Assembly: GCA_030039935.1 (NCBI GenBank)
Contig: JASHUQ010000022.1
Span: 1 to 5,681, forward strand
DNA length: 5,681 bases
Direction: 5' to 3'
From: Microcaldota archaeon
GTDB lineage: Archaea > Micrarchaeota > Micrarchaeia > Micrarchaeales > Micrarchaeaceae
Shown here piece by piece: positions 1-5,401 of this stretch. Both the position numbers and the translations under genes were made by a program. Numbering within the stretch: position 1 is the stretch's first letter; every line of letters starts with the position of its first letter. Below the pieces are notes generated by a model. That model made no database searches. It was not told where the DNA came from and saw only the letters and a list, made by a program, of their open reading frames with translations.

Positions 1-52
1 GCGTTGCCTTCTTCAGAAGGCTTTCCTTTAAGAGATGCCTTCTCTCCCTCAT
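1..52 (-). CDS. Possible 5' end of a divergent gene (partial, runs off the window)
   Basis: Reading leftward from an ATG at 52-50 gives 17 open codons (MRERRHLLKESLLKKAT) to the edge of the window. The peptide is charged and would make a helix, which is compatible with a real N-terminus, but no family can be named. The main support is promoter geometry: the AT-rich element at 81-92 is centred about 34 nt upstream of this ATG, almost the same TATA-to-ATG distance as for three other genes in the window. A G-run lies directly upstream of the ATG but is too close to be a normal ribosome binding site, so the message would be nearly leaderless. It could equally be chance; only the start is visible. 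Confidence 0.35.
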   Translation of the reverse strand, partial: MRERRHLLKESLLKKAT

Positions 53-80
53 CCCCTTACCCAATATAAAATCTCAAAAC

Positions 81-92
81 TATATTTAAATA
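81..92. promoter_or_regulatory. AT-rich TATA-like element, possibly shared by divergent genes
   Basis: The stretch tatatttaaata resembles an archaeal TATA box and is close to self-complementary in its core, so it could be read in either direction. For the histidine kinase on the plus strand it would place transcription initiation near 110-115, leaving a leader of about 45 nt. For the candidate minus-strand gene at 52 it would give a leader of only a few nucleotides. No other TATA-like sequence lies closer to the kinase start. The assignment rests on sequence only. Confidence 0.45.
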
Positions 93-109
93 CTTTCTAC
101 ACCTATGTA

Positions 110-121
110 GTAATGCATTAC
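110..121. promoter_or_regulatory. Perfect 12-bp palindrome near the predicted kinase transcription start
   Basis: gtaatgcattac equals its own reverse complement over all 12 bases; the symmetry stops at the next base pair. It lies about 25 nt downstream of the TATA-like element, which is where initiation would be expected, and 38 nt before the kinase ATG. That is a suitable place for a dimeric repressor to block initiation. I found no second copy in the other intergenic regions, so operator function is inference. Confidence 0.35.
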
Positions 122-158
122 AAACAAGTTTCTTGTTGTAGCATTTATCGGCGATTTT

Positions 159-2405
159 ATGTCGGACCTTCCGATAAAGTTCCTCAGCGAACTCATGCCT
201 GTTGCCTCAAGCGGAGTGGGAAGAGACGAGATAATAAAGCATTTCACAGAATCGATAAAGAATTCTTTTAACGTGGACAAGGCTAGCATAAGCGATGTTG
301 CAAGAACCGATTCACAGGCAACGCTTGTCGGCTACATTGCTGGCACGAAAAAGCCATATGTTGACAACCAATTAAGCGACTACTCCTCTTTTCCAGAGCT
401 CCTTATCTACAAGAACGAGGGATACAGGAGCTATGCGGCGCTTCCAATAATGGCTGATGGAAGGGTGGTTTCGCTTCTCGAGATGCTCTCTGTATCTGAC
501 AGCAAGTTCACCCAGGAAATTGTTGACAATATATCCATGGGGGTTCTGCTTGTTGGGTTTGCTATCGCATACAAGTCTGAATTGGGCAGGAGCAACAGGC
601 TTGCAGAATACTTTGACGCTGTCTTCGACAGCAGCAACCCGCAGATGCTTGTTTCTTCAAATGGGTCTATTCTGAAGGCGAACAAGAGCGCAATGAAGGA
701 GTTTGGCATTTCTTCTATCGGCAGCAGCGATGTCGCCTCCTCTTTGGGCATAGGAGTTGACAAATTGTTGAAGATCGCGGCATCGAGGAACGCGGCCCTC
801 ACAAAGCTTAAAAACAGCGGGAAAACCTACAGCATATTCGCAAACAAGATAAGCGACAGCCTGATCAGCGTTTCTGTCAGCGACTCTACAGATGTATCAA
901 ACCTGAGGGCTGCGCTCCAGTCAATAAGCCACAGCGACGACGTGTTCATAGTTTTCACTGACGAGGGCCTAAAAATGATAGGAATAACAGACAATTTTGA
1001 CAGCGTGCTAGGGTATGAAAAGAACATAATGATGGGAAAAAGGATAACGGACATCGTGAGCCCAAAAGACAGGGAGCAGCTTCTCTCCGAAATCGACAGC
1101 ATGTCAGGAAGCACTACAGAGAAGATAAAGAAGATTGATCTTGTTTCAATGAACGGATATTCAATAAGATCGCATTTCTCTGTTTCAAGGTCCCTCACTG
1201 GCTATTCGTTCATGTTCGCAAGGGCAGACGCTGAGAAATACGTAGATGACTTGAAAAACTGGCTATACGACTTTGCAAGCAACTCTACAGATATTGTATT
1301 GATGCTCGACGACCTTGGGTTCATAAAATCCGCCAACATGTCTGTAGAGCCGGTTCTGCAGTACAACAAAGACGAGCTTATCGGAAAGGAGGTGAAGCTC
1401 CTTTACAAGGACCAGTTTGTCCTTGACAGAGACCTTGCATTTGCAAAAAAAGGCGGCAAGCCGGACAATTCATACATAGAGCTTGTGGGCAAAGACAGCT
1501 CTGTTGTTCCGGCAACTCATTCTATAAGGGTTCTTACAGACTCTGATGGAATTTCGAGCTACATAGTTATAGTGAAAGAGCTGCAGACAAGAAGGAAGCT
1601 GACAGACCAAGAGTTGGAGATAAAGGAGAGGGACAAGACGATAAAGAGGCTGAGAAGTACAGGAGATCTCAAATCGCAGTTCATATACAATATATCACAC
1701 GAGTTGAAAACACCGCTTACAAGCATAATGGGCTTTGCAAAGCTGCTCGAGAACGGGGAGTTCGGCCCGCTCAATGATGATCAAAAGCAGTACATAGAAA
1801 CTGTTTCTAATGAGTCTGACAGGCTCATGCTGATAATACAGCAGGTATTGGACGCCGCAAAGCTTGATGCAAACAAGGTTAAGCTAGAGCTGAAAGAGGT
1901 GGACCTAAAGTCGCTTGATTCAAACCCGAGCATAAAGGCGTTGGAAGAATCGGCTGCGGCAAAGGGCCTTTCTTTTGAATGGAAGGTTGACTACGATGTT
2001 CCTAAGATAATCGCGGATCCAAATAGACTTATACAAATATTCGTCAACCTTATAGGCAACTCGATAAAGTTCACGGACAAGGGCGGAATAAAAGTTTTCA
2101 TAAAGAAAAGGAACAAGAGGAAAATAGAGTGCAGCGTTATAGACACTGGAATAGGAATAAGCGATGACGACAAACAAAAGTTGTTCAAGAAGTTCTACCA
2201 GGTTCCGAAGAACGCGACAAAGGATCTAATTAAGCAGGACGGCTCTGGAACAGGGCTTGGCTTATCTATAACAAAGGAGCTGGTAAAGCTCCACGGAGGG
2301 GATATTGACTTTGAGTCGCAGCTGGGAAAGGGCAGCAGGTTCTGGTTTACATTAAAGGCAAACCCAAGGAGCAGGAAGGGGGGTCAGGTGCAGCAGTCAT
2401 CATGA
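159..2405 (+). CDS. Cytoplasmic multi-PAS sensor histidine kinase
   Basis: A 748-residue two-component sensor kinase that would autophosphorylate from ATP and pass phosphate to a response regulator. Domains in order: GAF-like (about 1-145); PAS-like 1 (150-245, the weakest); PAS-like 2 (258-357); PAS-like 3 (370-474); a charged, probably coiled-coil linker (475-507); HisKA; and HATPase (about 600-735). The H-box is SHELKTPL with phospho-acceptor H514, and the adjacent E515-x-x-T518 fits the phosphatase motif of HisKA kinases. The N-box contains N630 and N634, the G1 box is D662-T-G-I-G, the F-box lies around F676-F679, and the G2 box is G695-S-G-T-G-L-G. All catalytic motifs look intact. There is no signal peptide or membrane segment, so it should sense a cytoplasmic cue; the ligand is unknown. 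The ATG at 159 is the only ATG start in the frame after the stop at 111-113; a weak ggcga lies 4 nt upstream, at the same spacing as the ggtga of the regulator gene. Its stop overlaps that of the convergent gene. The likely partner is the regulator at 3568. Confidence 0.95.
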   Translation: MSDLPIKFLSELMPVASSGVGRDEIIKHFTESIKNSFNVDKASISDVARTDSQATLVGYIAGTKKPYVDNQLSDYSSFPELLIYKNEGYRSYAALPIMADGRVVSLLEMLSVSDSKFTQEIVDNISMGVLLVGFAIAYKSELGRSNRLAEYFDAVFDSSNPQMLVSSNGSILKANKSAMKEFGISSIGSSDVASSLGIGVDKLLKIAASRNAALTKLKNSGKTYSIFANKISDSLISVSVSDSTDVSNLRAALQSISHSDDVFIVFTDEGLKMIGITDNFDSVLGYEKNIMMGKRITDIVSPKDREQLLSEIDSMSGSTTEKIKKIDLVSMNGYSIRSHFSVSRSLTGYSFMFARADAEKYVDDLKNWLYDFASNSTDIVLMLDDLGFIKSANMSVEPVLQYNKDELIGKEVKLLYKDQFVLDRDLAFAKKGGKPDNSYIELVGKDSSVVPATHSIRVLTDSDGISSYIVIVKELQTRRKLTDQELEIKERDKTIKRLRSTGDLKSQFIYNISHELKTPLTSIMGFAKLLENGEFGPLNDDQKQYIETVSNESDRLMLIIQQVLDAAKLDANKVKLELKEVDLKSLDSNPSIKALEESAAAKGLSFEWKVDYDVPKIIADPNRLIQIFVNLIGNSIKFTDKGGIKVFIKKRNKRKIECSVIDTGIGISDDDKQKLFKKFYQVPKNATKDLIKQDGSGTGLGLSITKELVKLHGGDIDFESQLGKGSRFWFTLKANPRSRKGGQVQQSS

Positions 2406-3434
2406 CGATGCAATGTATATGCCGCACGCATTGGAAATCCTTGCTGCAAACTGCAGGCCGCTGAGCATTGCAGAGGCGTTTGTATCTGTGAACACTCCGC
2501 TTAATGTGGAATTGTATATTGTCCCCTTCGAGATGTTTATATAGACTGTCAAGGCAGTGCCGTTTGTGAATGAGGTGTAGGACAGCGTCTTGTATCTAAC
2601 GGCGTAGTTTCCGCCGCCAGAATAATTGATGTATTCTGACATGTAATAGGGAACTACGGCGCTGACATTCACGTAGGTTGCAGTTCCTGCTGGAGCATAT
2701 CCAAACTGGGAAACATAGCTGCTGTTATAAAGGGATTCTGTGCAGTTCCTCGTGTTTGCATAAACTGTTGTGTAGTTCAGCATTATTGGATAATAGACGT
2801 CATTTTTGAGGTAGATCATTATCTTGGCGTAGTTCTGCTGCGTCTGGTTTATCGTAGTCGTTGATGTAGATATTGATGTGCTTGTTGTCTGTGATATTGT
2901 TGTTGTAGAATACTGCGCTGTTGAATTTGAAGATACCTGAATGTTGATTGTGCTGTTCATCGTCCTTATCCTTGAGTAATCCGGCGATTCTTGAAGATAA
3001 AGGTTCAAAGGAGTTACGGTTATGTTCACGCTATTATTGGAAATCGAATTAAGCAATATCTGCATGTTGGCATATACAGATCCGCTGTTCACCTTTGTCG
3101 CGTTGCTGAGCACAAGAGTTACATTGAGTATCGGGTTTATGAAAATCGGAGGCTGTTCGACAAAAAGATATGCTTGACCGGAACCCTTGCTTGTAGAAGA
3201 GAGAGCAAACACATATTGTATTCCGTTCATCTTGAGCACAGTTGGCGATTTTGTTATCACCAATGTTGTAGGCCCTGATATTGTTCTGGCTCCCCCCAAA
3301 GAAAGGAGCGCAACAGCGGCTATAATCACCACTATTACCGCAATAAGCGCAATAAGCCTGTAGTTCCGCCATATCTCCGTGTGGTGCCTTCTATGATGGT
3401 GCATTTCTCTATGGTATTCTCTATGGCTCTCCAT
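2400..3434 (-). CDS. Single-pass surface protein with His-rich cytoplasmic tail and many N-glycosylation sequons
   Basis: A 344-residue protein that I do not recognise. Residues 1-20 hold seven histidines (H4, H8, H12-14, H17, H18) among Arg and Glu. One hydrophobic helix follows (about 27-47), and the rest should lie outside the cell. The basic tail before the helix favours N-in/C-out topology. The ectodomain has 16 N-X-S/T sequons (for example N104, N160, N220, N300), a Ser/Thr-rich linker (about 171-198, encoded around 2841-2924) dividing it into two beta-rich halves, and two cysteines (C231, C337) in the second half that could pair. The linker and sequons fit an S-layer-associated or other glycosylated envelope protein. 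The ATG at 3434 has gagg two bases upstream and a TATA-like sequence (3467-3474) about 36 nt away; M11 is an alternative start but would lose part of the His-rich tail. The gene is convergent with the kinase and divergent from the regulator. Function unknown; the surface location is the confident part. Confidence 0.85.
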   Translation of the reverse strand: MESHREYHREMHHHRRHHTEIWRNYRLIALIAVIVVIIAAVALLSLGGARTISGPTTLVITKSPTVLKMNGIQYVFALSSTSKGSGQAYLFVEQPPIFINPILNVTLVLSNATKVNSGSVYANMQILLNSISNNSVNITVTPLNLYLQESPDYSRIRTMNSTINIQVSSNSTAQYSTTTISQTTSTSISTSTTTINQTQQNYAKIMIYLKNDVYYPIMLNYTTVYANTRNCTESLYNSSYVSQFGYAPAGTATYVNVSAVVPYYMSEYINYSGGGNYAVRYKTLSYTSFTNGTALTVYINISKGTIYNSTLSGVFTDTNASAMLSGLQFAARISNACGIYIASS

Positions 3435-3466
3435 ATCCTCAATCGGATATAACTAGCCAATGAAAG

Positions 3467-3474
3467 TTTATTAA
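3467..3474 (-). promoter_or_regulatory. TATA-like box of the minus-strand surface-protein gene
   Basis: On the minus strand this reads ttaataaa, centred about 36 nt upstream of the ATG at 3434, matching the spacing of the clearer box at 5361-5370. Initiation about 25 nt downstream would give a leader of roughly 10 nt carrying the gagg at 3440-3437. The box is only moderately close to consensus. Confidence 0.4.
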
Positions 3475-3528
3475 GCTTGCTAGGATGCTTCGCTTCCGCT
3501 AAAACAGAGTTAAAGCAGAGCAGCAAAG

Positions 3529-3538
3529 CATAATATTC
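3529..3538 (+). promoter_or_regulatory. TATA-like box of the response regulator gene
   Basis: The sequence cataatattc sits about 34 nt upstream of the ATG at 3568 and about 30 nt before its ribosome binding site. It would drive the regulator and, through overlap, the pilin-like gene. An alternative AT-rich stretch at 3551-3557 is too close to the start. The rest of the 133-bp divergent spacer shows only short, imperfect repeats of cagag and aaagc (about 3504-3530), which I do not consider firm operator evidence. Confidence 0.4.
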
Positions 3539-3558
3539 CTTTTGGTTGATAAATTTTA

Positions 3559-3563
3559 GGTGA
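3559..3563 (+). promoter_or_regulatory. Shine-Dalgarno site of the response regulator gene
   Basis: ggtga, the core of the archaeal anti-16S motif, ends four bases before the ATG at 3568. It is the clearest ribosome binding site in the window and favours this ATG over the in-frame ATG at 3577. Confidence 0.7.
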
Positions 3564-3567
3564 CCAG

Positions 3568-4788
3568 ATGAGCAGCATGGTTCCTCTAAAAGAGGAGATA
3601 TTGTCTATTGTGAATGAAAGGCAGCAAATAACATACAACGAATTAAGCGACATGTCATTTGGGAGGGGCATTCCTGAGATTGACCTTAAGGGGGCGCTGT
3701 CAGAGCTAGAGGCAAACAAGCTGATAGCATCGAGGAACAGCGGCGGCATTCTAACCTATTATATTCTGCAAAACAGCGATTATCTGAGAAGAGTGCTGAT
3801 TATAGAAGATGATAAGAACATAAACAAGCTTATGGCGCTTTCAATAGGAAAAGGATTTGAGATAGGGCAGATATATGATGGAGGGGAGGCGATAGAGGCT
3901 GTGAGAATAGCAAAGCCAGACCTTGTAATACTCGATCTTATGCTTCCAAACAAAGACGGGCTTGATATATGCCAGACAATAAAGAGCGACCCAAAGACAA
4001 GCAATACTATTGTTATACTGATAAGCGCAATGGACCCGACAAGCAACAGGTTCAAGGGGCTCAAATACGGTGCAGATTACTACATAAAGAAGCCGTTTGA
4101 CCCAAACGAGCTGCGAACTCTTGTGACAATATTCCTCAAGAAAAAGGGAAAGAGGTTCGACCCATTGATAGACCTTCCAGACGAGGAAAGAATATCAAAT
4201 GAGATAGAGAGGTCGATAAGGGAGCAGCAGGATGAATATGTTATAGGAACGCTTGCAATGGAGGGGCTTGGCGCATATGCTAGAAGATTCGGGGAAAGGA
4301 ACGCTGTGATCATTCTCAGGCTTATATCCCAGCTTCTCCAGGACTCTATAAAGCAGGACGGGTCAAACCTTTTTGCTGGTTTCCTAAATGGAGATGAATT
4401 CGTAGTGGCTGGAAAAAGGGACGAAGTTGAGGCAGCAATCTCCGAGATAAAGAAGGAATTCGCAGCTGTTATGCCTTTCATACTCCAAGACGCGGGATAC
4501 AAGATAATAGAGACAAGCATAGACGGCCTTTTCGAATCAAAAGAGGTTCCAAAGCTTTCTCTAGTATATGAGGAATCGGACAAGGACAAAATAAAGGAGA
4601 GGAGAAGCGAGATACTGAAGAGCAAGGGAAGCAATGCAAGCGATGTAGGTTCATACACATACGATGAATTGAGAAAGCTGTTCGGAAGAGATGATCTTGA
4701 CATAAGGATAACAAGGGATTCGAATGGGGTAAGGCTCCATGTTGGCAAGACAATGGAGGACAATGACAAAAAAGAGATCAAAGGATGA
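3568..4788 (+). CDS. Response regulator: N-terminal winged helix, REC, degenerate GGDEF-like domain
   Basis: A 406-residue protein. Residues about 5-68 look like a winged helix-turn-helix: helix LKEEILSIVNERQ, then helices around 23-53, then a hairpin 'wing' at 54-67. REC (about 75-190) has the acidic pair D81-D82 (with E80), phospho-acceptor D123 in VILDLMLP, S153 as the switch Ser/Thr, Y172 and K175 in the KKP motif, so it should accept phosphate. Residues about 222-335 look like a degenerate GGDEF domain: NGDEF (274-278) flanked by hydrophobic strands replaces GGDEF. However, the segment around 230-250 that should carry the metal-binding Asp and substrate-binding Asn/Asp reads AMEGLGAYARRFGERNA and lacks them. 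Diguanylate cyclase activity is therefore unlikely. The last 65 residues contain a charged helix (338-352) and a small unassigned alpha/beta-like tail (362-393). There are no membrane segments. Start chosen by ggtga. The 3' end overlaps the pilin-like gene. The likely phosphodonor is the kinase at 159. The REC call is firm, the winged helix good, the GGDEF relationship probable. Confidence 0.93.
   Translation: MSSMVPLKEEILSIVNERQQITYNELSDMSFGRGIPEIDLKGALSELEANKLIASRNSGGILTYYILQNSDYLRRVLIIEDDKNINKLMALSIGKGFEIGQIYDGGEAIEAVRIAKPDLVILDLMLPNKDGLDICQTIKSDPKTSNTIVILISAMDPTSNRFKGLKYGADYYIKKPFDPNELRTLVTIFLKKKGKRFDPLIDLPDEERISNEIERSIREQQDEYVIGTLAMEGLGAYARRFGERNAVIILRLISQLLQDSIKQDGSNLFAGFLNGDEFVVAGKRDEVEAAISEIKKEFAAVMPFILQDAGYKIIETSIDGLFESKEVPKLSLVYEESDKDKIKERRSEILKSKGSNASDVGSYTYDELRKLFGRDDLDIRITRDSNGVRLHVGKTMEDNDKKEIKG
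4755..4759 (+). promoter_or_regulatory. Ribosome binding site inside the regulator gene, for the pilin-like gene
   Basis: ggagg lies within the last codons of the response regulator, three bases before the ATG at 4763. The spacing is short but the match is strong. It supports the 4763 start, and hence translation of the pilin-like protein from the regulator transcript. Confidence 0.5.
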
Positions 4789-5344
4789 GATGACAGAGCA
4801 AAGAACAAAGCTGCAATCCGCAATGGACTTCATGATCTCCTATTCAATAGTATTCCTAGTCCTTATAATAGTGATTTATGTAATATTAGAATTGGGAATA
4901 TTCAACCCCCAGTTTGTTCCGCAGCAGTGCACAGCTGCGCCGAGCTTTTCGTGCGGTTCCTACGCAATGTTCACAAACGGGACATTCACGTTCATTCTGT
5001 CTCAGTCTGTAGGAGGAACGCTCAATATTACAGGGATAGCATGCGCATCTTCTGTGAATGTTTCCGGCACAGGCCCTGCTTACGGCAATGTATACGTATT
5101 GCCGTATAACACACCAAAGGGCCAGCCCTACTATCCAAGCAGCTCATATGCAAATGGAATACTGGTAGCTCCTGCGCAGTCTCAGCTCATAGGGGTAAGC
5201 TGCTACAACAGCTTTGGCCTTGCAACAGGGAAGATAAACAGCCAGTTCAGCGGCTATGTATGGATAAATTACACGTATTCGAATCTTCCACAGGGATTTT
5301 ACCATGCTGAACAGGTAGTGTCATTCAGCACCGTTTACACGTGA
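4763..5344 (+). CDS. Type IV pilin-like surface protein with class III signal segment
   Basis: A 193-residue protein. A basic leader (MTKKRSKDEMTEQRTKL) is followed by QSAMDFMISYS and a long hydrophobic helix (about 24-44). This is the class III signal/N-terminal helix layout of archaeal type IV pilins and archaellins: Gln at +1 and an acidic residue at +5 (Asp here). The following LGIFNP...C56...SC64 stretch, a second strand-rich block ending near C94, another cysteine (C147) and the YVWINYTYSNLPQGFYHAEQ ending match a pilin-like family I associate with DPANN archaea. There are four sequons (N72, N88, N99, N169). The residue before the expected cleavage point is Leu17 rather than the usual Gly/Ala, so processing is uncertain and it may instead stay membrane-anchored. 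Start: 4763 has ggagg upstream and overlaps the regulator by 26 bp. ATG 4790, one base after the regulator stop, would give a shorter typical leader; 4739 is also open. No separate promoter is visible, so it is probably co-transcribed with the regulator. Confidence 0.82.
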   Translation: MTKKRSKDEMTEQRTKLQSAMDFMISYSIVFLVLIIVIYVILELGIFNPQFVPQQCTAAPSFSCGSYAMFTNGTFTFILSQSVGGTLNITGIACASSVNVSGTGPAYGNVYVLPYNTPKGQPYYPSSSYANGILVAPAQSQLIGVSCYNSFGLATGKINSQFSGYVWINYTYSNLPQGFYHAEQVVSFSTVYT

Positions 5345-5360
5345 GAGAGAAAGGAAATGG

Positions 5361-5370
5361 TATAAATATA
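5361..5370 (+). promoter_or_regulatory. TATA box of the secreted-protein gene
   Basis: tataaatata is the best TATA box in the window, preceded by a purine-rich stretch (5345-5360) that could include a BRE. Its centre is about 36 nt from the ATG at 5402. Initiation near 5390 would leave a leader of roughly 10 nt holding the ribosome binding site. This suggests the gene is transcribed independently of the pilin-like gene. No T-rich terminator is visible between the two. Confidence 0.65.
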
Positions 5371-5391
5371 TAGCGTATGATTAGATAGTAA

Positions 5392-5396
5392 AGTGA
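5392..5396 (+). promoter_or_regulatory. Ribosome binding site deciding between two adjacent ATG codons
   Basis: agtga, one base off ggtga, ends five bases before the ATG at 5402 and only two before the in-frame ATG at 5399. Comparison with the regulator gene (four-base spacing) favours 5402. Confidence 0.4.
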
Positions 5397-5401
5397 AAAT
5401 G

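Noticed and set aside
6..21. Inverted repeat gccttct-tc-agaaggc followed by a T-rich stretch, resembling a terminator
   Set aside because: It lies inside the candidate minus-strand coding start (codons for S-L-L-K-K-A) and there is no proper uninterrupted T-run; no upstream plus-strand gene can be shown to end here.
35..271. 78-codon plus-strand frame starting MPSLPHPLTQY
   Set aside because: It crosses the promoter region and then runs out of frame inside the histidine kinase gene; its composition is not protein-like and it has no ribosome binding site.
2841..2924. TTG/TGT-rich low-complexity DNA that could be taken for a repeat element
   Set aside because: It is the antisense image of the Thr/Ser-rich linker codons of the surface protein and needs no separate explanation.
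3481..3530. Short repeats (cagag, aaagc, gctt) in the divergent spacer as possible operators
   Set aside because: Units are 4-5 bases, irregularly spaced and not symmetrical, so chance is a sufficient explanation.
4739..4762. Earlier start for the pilin-like gene (MLARQWRT...)
   Set aside because: It is possible, but it would give a 25-residue leader, longer than usual for class III signals; ggagg lies closer to 4763.
4080..4823. 247-codon minus-strand frame antisense to the regulator
   Set aside because: It is rich in Ser/Leu/Ile as expected from the reverse complement of Lys/Glu/Arg-rich codons, has no promoter or recognisable domain, and covers a well-supported gene.
5345..5398. Terminator after the pilin-like gene
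   Set aside because: The spacer is purine-rich with no T-run or hairpin; only the TATA box and ribosome binding site of the next gene are supported.
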